64,000 nt of DNA from Monoplex corrugatus. Taxonomy: Eukaryota > Mollusca > Gastropoda > Littorinimorpha > Ranellidae. The stretch spans positions 23,256,986 through 23,320,985 of the forward strand of contig JAPXFY010000015.1 in NCBI GenBank assembly GCA_030674185.1, read 5' to 3'. How positions within the stretch are numbered: the first letter of the stretch is position 1; each line of letters starts with the position of its first letter. A program made the position numbers and the translations under genes. Shown here in pieces: positions 49,482-60,525 of the stretch. The notes under the pieces are model-generated. The model saw only the letters and a program-made list of their open reading frames with translations, did no database searches and was not told the DNA's origin.

Positions 49482-49769
49482 TCACCAGGACAATCCAATC
49501 GGCCTATCTGCCTGTTCCTGCCCTGATGTGTCTGTAGATGATGTAACAGAAACAGAACGGGAGAGGCGTGGTCTCTTTGCAGAACAAGAAGGCCTTTCAC
49601 GATCGTCAACACTCGCTTCTTCTGACTCTGCACTTGATGCACTCTCAACAAAGCTGTCATCACTGTCATTGGCAGGTATTTCATCATAACGTTTGTCAAA
49701 AAGTTCCTGAAAAAGTGCAACTGCCTGAGCAGCAGTGAGCCTGAGAGGACGCCGACTGCCTGATGCCAT
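49482..49769 (-). CDS. Small acidic/Ser-rich ORF, possibly the N-terminus of a transposase-derived protein
   Basis: 95 codons from an ATG: starts MASGSRRPLRLTAAQAVALF, then an Asp/Ser/Glu-rich stretch and a basic KRPRLSR (NLS-like). The start (basic, then an LTAAQA-type helix, then acidic/serine-rich) resembles the N-terminal layout of piggyBac-type transposases, and a TTAA lies upstream at about 50027-50030. No catalytic domain follows: the frame stops at 49482, another frame stays open to 49355, and an aataaa on this strand lies near 49305. Function not established. Confidence 0.35.
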   Translation of the reverse strand: MASGSRRPLRLTAAQAVALFQELFDKRYDEIPANDSDDSFVESASSAESEEASVDDRERPSCSAKRPRLSRSVSVTSSTDTSGQEQADRPIGLSW

Positions 49770-50114
49770 GGCAACTCTACTTACGAAAGTGAAAAAATAT
49801 CAACAAACGAGGTGCACATACAAAGAAGACACATGGAATGACAAAGCAAAATGGCTGAAAAGGAAGAAGTATCCAACTGTCGTTATCTGCCGTCATACGG
49901 TTGTATGTCATCAAATGGGGAAAGAACCGAAAGTAGAAAGTGACGAACCATGCCGAGCTGCTGTGAGCGGCTCGATGGCCATTTTGAAAGTCAGCTAGCC
50001 ACTCACAGCGGCTCGTCAGACAGGAAGAGTTAAGATGTACAGTGTGCAGGCCAGTCGTCTATATCTTGTGGGCAGGGACTGAATGATGTAGGAAATATCA
50101 GGATATTATATCTT

Positions 50115-50530
50115 AAAACATCTGGTGAGCATGCTTTCACACCATTTTTTTAAATCACTGTCAGCTGATCTCAGGGATCTGCCTACTTTTTCACAGTTCA
50201 AGTCAAAGATTCACCTGTTCTGCAGGCCTTCTATTGCTGATGCCACAGCTGTTTCCACCAAAAGGCACTCCCTGCTAACCACCGATCAGGTGGCCTCTTG
50301 TAGTCATTCATGTGTGACCATAGATACATGTACATGTGTACATATGGTTAGAGATTGTATTCATTTGTGTATGTGTATTAATCTGTGTATTCTGATGTGG
50401 GTATGTATAACGATGTGTGATGTACTAGTGGTTCACTATTATTACGCCCTGTGTCTTGTAAAATGTTTATGTGCAGTGAGTTGAAATATGTTTGGAGCCT
50501 AACACCATATAAAAATAAATTTGTTGTTAG
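50115..50530 (+). mobile_element. CR1/L2-like LINE 3' fragment
   Basis: Plus-strand reading FKSLSADLRDLPTFSQFKSK ending IHLF matches the conserved CR1/L2 C-terminal tail. A 3' UTR with GT-rich words and an aaaataaat end follows. 5' part absent. Confidence 0.65.
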
Positions 50531-50740
50531 GCCTATCATCATCATCTCATCATCATCATCATCCTGTTATTATTATTGTTGTTGTTGTTATTACTGTTTG
50601 ATACTTTCTTGTGTGTTTATCGGACAGATCAGTGAATACTGTTCACCTTTTTTGTATTTTTTTTTTCATCTCAGTGAAATTGATCATGCTTTGTTATCCA
50701 AATGTGTGTCGTTATCCCTGCTATGAAAAAAAATGTCAAT

Positions 50741-50742
<2 letters not shown>

Positions 50743-50808
<66 letters not shown>
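50743..50808. repeat. (GT)n microsatellite abutting exon 14
   Basis: The GT array runs to within 3 bp of the cag acceptor of exon 14, replacing the usual pyrimidine tract. Confidence 0.95.
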
Positions 50809-50811
50809 CAG

Positions 50812-50885
50812 GGCTACTGTACCAGTGCGACTGATGAAGGGGTCAAAGCTGCACTGCAATCTAACAGAAGTCCACCTAGTGTCAG
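50812..50885 (+). CDS. M13-like gene, exon 14 (acceptor follows a GT microsatellite)
   Basis: Acceptor ggcag directly after a GT tract, donor AG|gtatga, 24 codons plus two bases. It begins GYCTSATDEG in place of the family V-W-C-x-x-x-x-x-E (Cys kept) and ends with RSPPSVR, where family members read D-x-H-S-P-x-x-(F/Y)-R. The transition-state-stabilising His is therefore Arg, while the later Arg is kept. Phases match exon 13 (0) and exon 15 (split Arg codon). Confidence 0.82.
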
Positions 50886-53334
50886 GTATGATACATTACC
50901 CAGTTATAAAGCTTGGATGATCTTGACCCCCACCCCCACTGTACCCCACGTCACTCTGTAGCCTATTGGTTAAATTGCCCACCAAGGATGCAGAAAGACA
51001 TGTTTGATTCCCTGTCAAACATGGATTACCTCCCTCCCCTGAAATATTAGAGACATTCATAACATGCTAAGTCTTAATGTGTAAATGAAATGAAAGAGGA
51101 CACTGTCGTCATTCACTGAAATATTCACTCGCAGAAACAAAACCATTTTAAGGGTACCGAGATGAAGCACATGCATACTGGGAGGGGAAGGACAGGGATA
51201 ATGATGAGAGTGGAAGGAAATCACCGTTGGAACAAAAAATAGCAATGTTTTCAATAGACTTGAAGGCAGAAAGAATGTGTATTTATTGAAGAATAGAACG
51301 GGGAAGGTCACTAGACTAGCTTGGACCAGACACAGAAAATGAAGGGCAACAGACTGTGGGACATCATCATGGAGAAATTTATAGACAAATAAGATATGAA
51401 GCAGAACAGAGGGCTACAAGATCTTCAAGCCAAGGCAACAGACTGTGGGGCATCATCATGGAGAAATTTATAGACAAATAAGATATGAAGCAGAACAGAG
51501 GGCTACAAGATCTTTAAGCCAAGGCCCGGGGTTTATACAACACACACCAAGTGCATGTAAAAGAACCAAGGACCCATGAATAATATGCAGAAACCGTATG
51601 TAACAAACCAAGTTCATAGTATATCACATGCACCAAGCGTATGCAACAAGTCAAGGTCCAGGGAATATGCAACATGCGCTACGCGGGTGTCACAAACCAA
51701 GTTCAAGAGAGTATGTAATATGCATTAAACAGCACATGATACAGGAATGGTCCCAAACGAGAATATGTAGAAAACATCACTTTCAAAGGTAAACACAAAT
51801 ACGGTGTAGGTATAAAAAGACAACAGGGGTAATGCTGTATTGCAGCCAAATACTTTCCTTGGGCAGAGTATCCCGAATTTCACGTGGTAAATAACGTTTG
51901 ACAAATAAGAAAACAAAAACCACTGCAGCATGAAGATGCCAATAAGTCACCATGTCTCTGCCTGAACTAGCAGATATGTTAATAATGGTATTACAGGGCC
52001 TCATGGTTTAGCTCCATAAGTCTCCTTTGCGCGTATAGCTGGTGCAGACCTTGTTCCCATCAATCTTCAGGCCCTTATCAATAGGAATGGACGTGTTACT
52101 GCAGTCTACATCATTGTCCTTGCACTTTCTCTGTCTTGCCCCTTTTTGTGCTCGATCTAGTGCGGCTTGGTATCGCCATGCATCTTTCATTATGTTGTCT
52201 CCCACCCATCCCCTTCCCCTGCCCCCACCATTTATGTTCATTCGTTTGTATTGCTTTCAAATTGACGGAAATTTTGTGGTGTCTGTTGCCACATATACGA
52301 GTCATATTCTTTTGTCTTGCACGCCTTTGTGCTATCATGATTGCTTCATTCTTCTGTGTTTGTGAACAAAATTGGGAAAAGTAGCTGGGCTGTTTTACCA
52401 CGCATCTTTCTTGATGTTTTCTTATTAAATTCTATTCCCTCTTTTGGGCGTTTTTTTTTAAATTGCGTAACATTAGGTATCGGCAGGCACGTCATTTTGC
52501 TGAATCATTGTGAAAAATTGACGATTTTGGTGTTTTTTATCAAACGCATATTCAGCTGTCACATCGCACTCTTTAAACCATTATGAGAAAAATAAAGATT
52601 GATTTATCTTCTTTCAGTCGAGTGTATTCTTGTTTATTACTGAGTGTGTGTGGTGAATGGACGATGACAAAATACGAGCTGTGTGTGTGATCGCTTTCCG
52701 CGGTTGTGTCGCTTTTTGGTCGAGGCCGAGTGAAGCCCCAAACTGACACTCGCTTTTTCAACTGAAAGTCCACGCGCGACACTCGCACTGCATGTAGTAT
52801 CAAAATGTTGGTCAGGCCATGAGGAAATCGAATACCTAACAGCCAGTCTGTTTTGATCGACCATTTGCAAGATATAACCGTTTTGTACGCACGTGTTCTA
52901 AAAGTGTGAATTCTGACGAACACGAATCTTGAAAATATGCCATCTTCAGGTGAAAACATAAAATAATGAATACTCTTTCATGTGCGCATGGTTACAGTCA
53001 CATTCATACGCTGTCGCGAATGGACTTTTGTCAGTTTGAATGAGTACCGACTTCCATCGTCTGCCGATCTCAAACCAAGATGACGTCGAGTACTTTCGCT
53101 TCTGTGCTATCAGTTTTTGATGAAATTTGAGTACATATCGGTGAGTATGGATGAATTAAATCACATTTTTTCATCTTATGAGTAAGGTTTACTCTGCTGT
53201 GGGATTAGATGAATAGATTTTAAAGCTATTTGATCAGAACTGGAAACAATCATTTCAATCACAAACCAGCACATGTTTTCTCAGAGGGGAGAAAACCAGG
53301 CAACTTAAGTTCGTCTTTTCCATAAATATTGACT
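50886..53334 (+). other. First part of intron 14, mostly unassigned
   Basis: Contains a tRNA-like head (50950-51010), the 89-bp tandem duplication (51347-51524) and AAGT-rich degenerate sequence (51540-51730). Minus-strand open frames at 52008-52401 are hydrophilic but unrecognised. Confidence 0.45.
51347..51524. repeat. Tandem duplication, 89-bp unit x 2
   Basis: The block from caacagactgtggg to atcttcaagccaagg recurs 89 bp later with about two base differences. Confidence 0.9.
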
Positions 53335-53945
53335 GTCAGCGATGAATAATTAATTTCCTTTAAAAGTTATAAAAAAAGTCTTATAATCTGAATTTTTTTA
53401 TGAATGTTTACAGATCAAACATGATTGTGTAGATCTATATAAGATCAGTGATGAACTATTTCTTTAAAAAGTTATACAAAAAGTCTTAGAATCTGAATTT
53501 ATTTTAATGAATGTTTACAGATCAAACATGATTATATAGATCTGTATAAGATCAGTAATGAATAATTTCTTCAAAAAGTTATACAAAAAGTCTTAGAATC
53601 TGATTTTTTTATGAATGTTTACAGATCAAACATGATTATATAGATCTATATAAGATCAGTGATGAATAATTTCTTTAAAAAGTTATATAAAAAGTCTTAG
53701 AATCTGAATTTCTGTTTTATGAATGATTGTTTTCAAAGTAAACATGATAATACATAAGAAATCTTAGAATCTGATTTTTTTTATGAATGATTGTTTACAA
53801 AGTAACATGATATACATAAGAAATCTTAGAATCTGATTTGTTTTATGAATGATTGTTTACAAAGTAAACATGATAATACACAAGAAATCTCAGAATCTGA
53901 TTTTTTATGAATGCTTGTTTACAAAGTAAACATGATTTTATAATT
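53335..53945. repeat. Minisatellite with two unit lengths (about 105 bp, then about 64 bp)
   Basis: The shared word agtcttagaatctga recurs at spacings of 104, 107, 104, then 67, 62 and 64 bp. Long units include atagatctatataagatcag and tgaataatttcttta; the short units lack that segment and carry tgattgtttacaaagtaaac. Confidence 0.92.
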
Positions 53946-54017
53946 GTAAGACTACTATTTCTGTAGATCAAGAGTGCAACTGTTGTCGGATACAGTGTGT
54001 GTATTACATGCGTGTAT

Positions 54018-54020
<3 letters not shown>

Positions 54021-54083
<63 letters not shown>

Positions 54084-54110
54084 TGTGCGCGCGCGCGCGC
54101 GTGCGCCTGC
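54021..54110. repeat. (GT)n-(GC)n repeat
   Basis: GT array ending in a gcgcgcgcgc run. Confidence 0.93.
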
Positions 54111-55035
54111 ACATGCAAACAGTGCTATACTAGACGTGCACTTCAGTATTAGGTACTGTGTGTGTGTATTTGCTATGTTTGTTGGTATTTTAATGAATTG
54201 TGCCACTCTGACATAGATTGTTTGTGACTTGTACTGTACACAATTTGAGAGGCGCGTGTGTGTTTGTGGGTGTTGGTGTTTGTGTGTGCATCAGACTGAA
54301 GTATAAATCAGAGTAGTGTTTTGTCTCGTTTATTGCACAAAACGATCAGTTCCTGAAATTGAAGTCAGTTTTTTTTTCTGGCAAGTGGAAAAGGCCGTCA
54401 TCTGAATCTCCCATAGGTGACACTGGACAACAATTTTCTTCTGCAGGTTTGTAAACTAAATAAATGTAGTATGATGTTTCCAGAAGGGCAGAGGGTGAGG
54501 CAGGGTATCAAATAAAATGAGGAAGTGGGGAAATATAGTGTGGATTGCAAAAAGTAAAATCATGATAAGTGCACATACATGAATTTGCAAACATCCCCAT
54601 TTTTTCATTCAAAATGGGACAATGTATCATCATTCAAAATGGGACGTGTATCATATCAAGAAGACTGAGCAGAAGTATCTCGGCTGTTTATGGGTTAATT
54701 TTCATAAAATTTTTATCTGTAGTATCAATAGGTTAAAAACATTAAGCTATCTCATCTCCCCTTTCTGTCCTTCTATTACATTTACTGAAACATTTATTTA
54801 TTTAAGCATTGATTGCATATGATGGGTATGATAATCAAGTAGGTTACCAGGTAGTCAGAGCATCAAAACTTTATAAGAGTATAGATCTACGGTTTGGATC
54901 CTGTCTAGGTCTGATGGGTAAATACTGAAAGGTGGAGATATTTCCCATCTCCAAGGTGAACTTAACTGCAGACCTGTTAGTGCCTGACCACTTTCGTGTG
55001 TAGGCATGCATGAGATCAAACCATGTAGAAGATAT
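54111..55035. other. Intron 14, nothing recognised
   Basis: AT-rich, with a short direct repeat of ttcattcaaaatgggac near 54605-54640. No gene. Confidence 0.45.
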
Positions 55036-55350
55036 ATCATCATCATCAGGTGCCCTGCCACATGGCGTTGGCAAACATGGACTTCCAACCATCTCTATCT
55101 CTCGTTGCCCCCAGCATCTCCCCCACCCTCTTCATCCCCAGCCACTCTGCAAGTCCGTCCAGCATTCTCTCCCGGGTCTACCTGGTGCTCTCTTTCCCTC
55201 CAGCTTTCCCGTTGTGACCAGGTGCTCCAAATCCCCCTTCCTCATAAAATGGCCTATAAATGTTGCTTGTCTTTTCCTAATCTTCCTTATGAGTGATCTA
55301 TTTTTGTCTGCCTCCATCAAGACTGTCTCGTTTGTTTTCTTTGCTGTGGA
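55036..55350 (-). mobile_element. RTE-like LINE (element A), copy 4, short 3' fragment
   Basis: Minus-strand reading IGHFMRKGDLEHLVTTGKLE and RAPGRPGRE, ending in an ATC-repeat tail at 55036. Severely 5'-truncated. Confidence 0.85.
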
Positions 55351-55632
55351 CCATGGATAGGAGAAAGAAAAAAGAAGAAAGAAGATATATAGGCCCTACA
55401 TATTACTGATCCCAAAATCCAAAAATGGATATGACTTCCTACTTGGCTGCTAAGAGCCATTAATGAAAACACATGTGGGACTTGCAGATCATGAACACAA
55501 AAGACTGTCAGTCTTGTATTCTGTCATTTCTTTTCAAATACTTGTGAAGACACACATGCAGTACACATTTGATCTCTCTCCATCTATACACATACAATAA
55601 AAGTCACTGAGACTGTCTTCCTCTATGTCACC

Positions 55633-55748
55633 AGGTGATGCTGCTGATGGAGCAGGGCAACAAGCCATTTGATGAGGCAGCACAATTCCTCCAGCAACTG
55701 CTTCCATCTGCTGAAATTTCCAGACTACGCTATCTCCATCAAAACTGA
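55633..55748 (+). other. Possible isolated exon or gene remnant
   Basis: After an acceptor-like tatgtcaccag, the plus strand reads VMLLMEQGNKPFDEAAQFLQ and onward to a stop (TGA). The composition is that of an amphipathic helix rather than random AT-rich DNA. It is not part of the M13 frame and I do not recognise it. Confidence 0.25.
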
Positions 55749-57170
55749 GACAAAGTTGAAGACTACACACCCATCTCAGAGAACAGCTTTTCTTTCTCAG
55801 ACTGTGCTGATAACTGAGTGTTAGCCCTTTCCTTGAAGAGACTGGACTTTCACGTTCACAGCTTCTTTCAGGAAATCTGGTGTTGTCTTTTGTGCCTCAG
55901 TCTTTTGGTCTTCTCAAAGACATAAATTCTCTACGAAAGAAGGAAGATAAGCCTTTTTAGGTGAGAAGAACATGGTGTAGTCCACAAAAAGTACATAATT
56001 TCGTCAGACATAGAGTTGGTCCCTTCATCAACCAGCAGAGGAACCTGGAGTTTGGCCAACTTGGATGAAATTAAACCCAAATTCAGGCTTTACATGACCC
56101 TGTTTTGTTAAATAAGAAAGCAAACTAGTACCACATGTATTAATTACTATGACTCTAGTCTAGTAATAGTACAACTCTATGCCTGTTGTGTCAACACAAA
56201 TCGTACAATCCTTTTCAACATTGGTCCCTTTGGAACCCTGACATTTGTTTATGAAATCATTTATAAGTATAGCATAAACACTGACACACTTCATCAATAC
56301 AGAGTGGACATAAGTTTATATTGCTAGAAAGTAGGCAAGCTTAAAATTCAGGTTCTTGCTTTTATAATGGCCATCTGTCATGATGTGACTAGCATAATTT
56401 CACATTGGGCTTGTGAAATTTGGGTATTTTAGTGAGGGACTGACCTCATACCTTATTCTGATTTGAATACAAGTAAATAGTGTAAAAGAGGACAGCATTC
56501 TGTGTATTGTGTCCAAATATGAAGTCAATCCAACAACTGGTTCAAACGTTACAGTCGTTTGTACTCCTATGTCAGCTTGGTGCCTCCGTCACAGGTGATT
56601 TTGGCAATTTCATGAAGTTTTGATCTCTATAACAAACAAACGTGGCTACTGTTCATCTTCAAAAAAATTAGACTAAGTCTATATAGACAGTTGTACTAAA
56701 GTATAAACAAAAGTTGCAATTAAAGCACATCTTTTTTAAGATATGAACCTGTAAACATACCCTGCCGTGCTAATTTGAACTTACGTAAAACACGCATTTT
56801 GCTCTTTTTGCTCCCTTATAACTCTCTTTGTAACTGAGTAAATGTTCTGCTTTTTTGATTTCGTGTAACCTTACATTACAAAGAATCAGTTATTTTCAAA
56901 ATGAATTCTCTAGTTGTTGTTTTTTTTTAATATACAAAACTCAAAAACAGCTTTCCATAGTGTTTTTGCGTGTTACGTTAAAGGTGTCATCTTAAAACAT
57001 CATTATCTCAGTAAAGACAAGAGATAGAACGTTACTTTTTTTTCCATTTTGTTTCTATTGAAAAGTTCTATATGAATGTATGAAAACTAAGCTTTTCATG
57101 TTTATCCTAATTTTGCCTGCCGGTACCTAGTAACATCCTTGAAATCTAAGTTGGCTGACTTCTGTCCTTG
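55749..57170. other. Intron 14, nothing recognised
   Basis: AT-rich with no open frame or repeat of note. Confidence 0.45.
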
Positions 57171-57900
57171 CTTTGGACATACAAAATGACGCAAACGTTA
57201 GCTACCCCTGTGCTTTTAACATCTGCATCATTTTAGTTCGGGAACTTGAGACCATTCCCTTGTGGATCACAGTAGTCCCCACAAGATCTTGGAGTAGTAG
57301 GGTAGTTGGTTTGTCAGTCAGTTCTGCGATCTTAGCGTTTATAACTCCAAGAAACCTACATATGCCCCTCACAGCATACCTGGTTCCCGCCAACTCCATG
57401 ATTTGGGAGAGGGAACCTGCCGTACACTCCACTGTGACACACTGTGGCAGCCAAGGACTAGGTCCCAGCTGATTGTGTCAAACAAGGATGGGTCAAGCCA
57501 GTGTGAGACCAGCTGCCATGCCCTATCCCAACGGGAACGAGACTGGCATGTGGTGACAGTATGCTGTGGGGTGCGTGTGGTGGTTGGAACAGGGGCAATG
57601 TCAGGTCCTACACCTTGCCTACATGGCAAGAAGGGGGGGGGGGGGTCAATCCTCCATCAGCAGACCTGTTTCAATGGTTTCAGCTGCCTATATCCATACT
57701 ACCTCAGGCAAGTTCGGCCTGTATGGCTGAACTGCTTAAGACTGGGGGTATGAAAAAGCATTCCTGGTGAAATTATACCCCACCATTACATTATCTCCAT
57801 TCGTCATCCCCAGACGAGGGTAGTCACAAAGGGCAGGTGACGGAGACCTTGGACATGCCTGGTTCTCCTCATAGCTAGGGAAGGACAATGATAGTCCCAA
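57171..57900 (-). other. GC-richer block with a 76-codon minus open frame
   Basis: A local rise in GC content. The minus frame 57202-57432 contains GICRFLGVINAKIAELTDKP and reads like real coding sequence, but I cannot place it; a retroelement ORF1 or leader is one possibility. A poly-G run lies near 57630-57645. Confidence 0.3.
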
Positions 57901-58068
57901 ATTTTTTGCATCAGTTGAGGTCTGAATTCGGTCAAGTGAATCTACTTACAACCTCTACAAACCCACACACAGAGGCTTTGCAGGTCACGGGCCCACACAG
58001 CCTTGACATCTGAGTATGTGTCTCTTGCTGGTTAACCCAGTCTTAGTCAGAAATAGGAGCTATAATGA

Positions 58069-58140
<72 letters not shown>
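58069..58140. repeat. (AG)n microsatellite
   Basis: AG dinucleotides with two aagag interruptions. Confidence 0.93.
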
Positions 58141-58144
<4 letters not shown>

Positions 58145-58439
58145 TATAATGGTTAGTAATGTCCGGTGATATAGCAAGATTTACACAAACGTTATGTACA
58201 TGGAATTGTAAAACAAAAATGAAAACAATCAATTGCTGTTTCACGCTTCACTCTAAATAGATTGAACTGTTCTGCTGTAGAACCGTGGGAAAAAAATAAA
58301 GAAACAAAGAAAAAAAAAGAAAAGTGAGGATGATGATCTAACGTCTTCCTATACCGTTAGCAGTGACCAGTCAGCAGTTTTTTACATCCTGGCTATTTTG
58401 AAACTATAAGCAAACAGTCTGAACACTGATCAGATTTAC

Positions 58440-58685
58440 TTTTTAGGAGAAGAGTGGTAGAATGGTTCAGACATTCACCTGCCAGTCACTAAACTCGAGG
58501 TTCCAGGGTTGGTCTCCCATTGAGGCCTCGATTTTGCTCATCAGTTTGATAGGAAAATCGAACAGAACGTCTATTCCTGTGGCATAAAAAGTATTGGAGA
58601 GATTGGTTGCTTTCCCAGTTTCTTCCCCTTGATGGCCAACGAGCCTTCTTGCCTTTTTGAAGTCTTGGTTAAAAAAAAAAGGCGT
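58440..58685 (+). repeat. tRNA-headed SINE-like repeat
   Basis: Head gtggtagaatggttcagaca and B-box-like gaggttccagggtt, ending in a poly-A run near 58671-58681. Confidence 0.55.
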
Positions 58686-59010
58686 GGCGCTGCATGGCGG
58701 CTACGCGGTGTCAAAGGAGAGAGCAGCCCGAGTTTCACAAAAACTCCACAATGATAAGAAGAAATGAATGATGATATGAATAATAATAATAATGATAATA
58801 ATAATGATGATATAATGATGATGATAATGATAATGACGACGACGACGACAAAGTCACCCACAATTTGATCACTTGCATGTATCAGAGAGAGAGAAGAGAT
58901 TTAAACACAGGCGCTCGACCCCTAAGCCCATAGACACACATACACGCTAAAACACGCATGGATACAAGCATATGAGCAGACAAAATAAACACAAAGACAC
59001 ATGCACGAGC

Positions 59011-59013
59011 ACA

Positions 59014-59076
<63 letters not shown>

Positions 59077-59098
59077 CACACACACACACACATACTCA
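59011..59098. repeat. (AC)n microsatellite
   Basis: AC array with one ctaca interruption; a poly-C run lies further on, near 59382-59398. Confidence 0.93.
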
Positions 59099-59099
59099 C

Positions 59100-60300
59100 A
59101 CACTTGCGCACAGAATACAACAGATCAGATGGAAAGTATGCCCAAGGCGTCCAGAACATACGTAGAGGTTCTTTAAATCATGCAGGAGAAATGATCTTGG
59201 AGCAGAGATGTTGGATGCAATTCATTATTGATCTATCTGGGGATGACTAAGTCTGCAGTACATGACCAGTTGTACATCTGTCCCATGTGACTGTGTGTCT
59301 CAAAAGATTTGTGACAAATGTCCAAAGATCTTGTGGACATGTAATTCAATGCCTTATTCTTTTTTGCTGTATATGTGACTGACCCCCCCCCCCCCCCCAA
59401 ACACACACACACATGTACACAAAAGGAAGCATAGCAGATTTGTCCAGGAGTCATAACCGCAGAACTAAATATCAGTAATCATACTTGATTAAAAATTCCT
59501 CACTGATGTTTGAAAAAATCACTGATGACATGTCTTTCAAACGAATTTGCCAGTGATCAATGCGTTGTGCCGTTTCGTAAAGTGGTGCGTGCTAGGCTGC
59601 AATATACAAGTATAATTCAAATTGCTTTGATCATGGGGGAAAAACATGGTTATTGTTGGGTTCTGTGTCCAGCATGTGGGTTTCCATAGACTTGAATAGG
59701 CAACCTCCAACTTGTTGAAGGTCAACATATGCCAAGCGCCCCTGGAATTCCAGGACCTTGAGGCAGTCGGTTTTAACGGAAAAACAGCATCGTTTGCTCA
59801 GCCACCAGGTAGACATCAGTCACTCCTTGAGATGGTTTTATCAAACATCCTTTGTCTTTGAGCAAAATCAATCCACGAGCTGTGATTGCCATCAAATGCT
59901 TTGATACAAAGCACCATCCGGCAACCAGGATAACCGATTGTTCTTGCCATTATTTTAGCGGCAAAGCCAGCAATTCATCCAAATGCCGATCCTCTGTAAA
60001 CAGAGAGCTGTGCGAGATCAGGAATGTCATCAAAGCCACCATCTCCATTGATAGGGACCAGCTCCTAGCACTGTGCTATCATGACTTCATGAGGTGGATC
60101 CTGCACAGCCTTTTTCATCTTACTAATGGTGGCTACCGAGACCAGTGTTTTTGTGTCACATTCGTGATGTTATGTCTCAACAGCAGTCTTTTGTACGACC
60201 CTGCAAACTGTCTAACAGTGGGGTTGTTGTTGCATCCCCCATGTAGTCATATTACACCAAGAAAGAACTCCCAAGTGAACCCGAGAAAGTATGTCTAGGT
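59100..60300. other. Intron 14 with a 148-codon open frame of unknown nature
   Basis: A plus frame at 59852-60298 (MSLSKINPRAVIAIKCFDTK...) is long for this AT content but shows no family motif. It may be a transposon remnant. Confidence 0.3.
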
Positions 60301-60525
60301 AACATACACACATACACACTACACAGGATCGCCACACTGCAGATACCATGCATACGTACCATAGGTATACATACAAGTCACATACAACACACACATACAA
60401 GCACAAGCACAAGCACACACACAAACACGTGCACACATTCATGTTCACACATATGCACACACATTCTGAAACACACACAAACACACCCATGCGCCTGCAT
60501 ACATATGCACACACACACATACATG
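60300..60525. repeat. Degenerate CA-rich repeat upstream of L2-like copy 2
   Basis: Imperfect acacat/acaagc units; the L2-like element begins abruptly at its 3' edge. Confidence 0.85.

Noticed and set aside
53335..53945. CRISPR-like array
   Set aside because: The whole unit repeats, with no unique spacers, and unit length changes; it is a eukaryotic minisatellite.
59852..60298. 148-codon plus-strand frame as a host gene
   Set aside because: No motif, no splice context, and not phase-compatible with the M13 gene. Kept only as an unassigned note.
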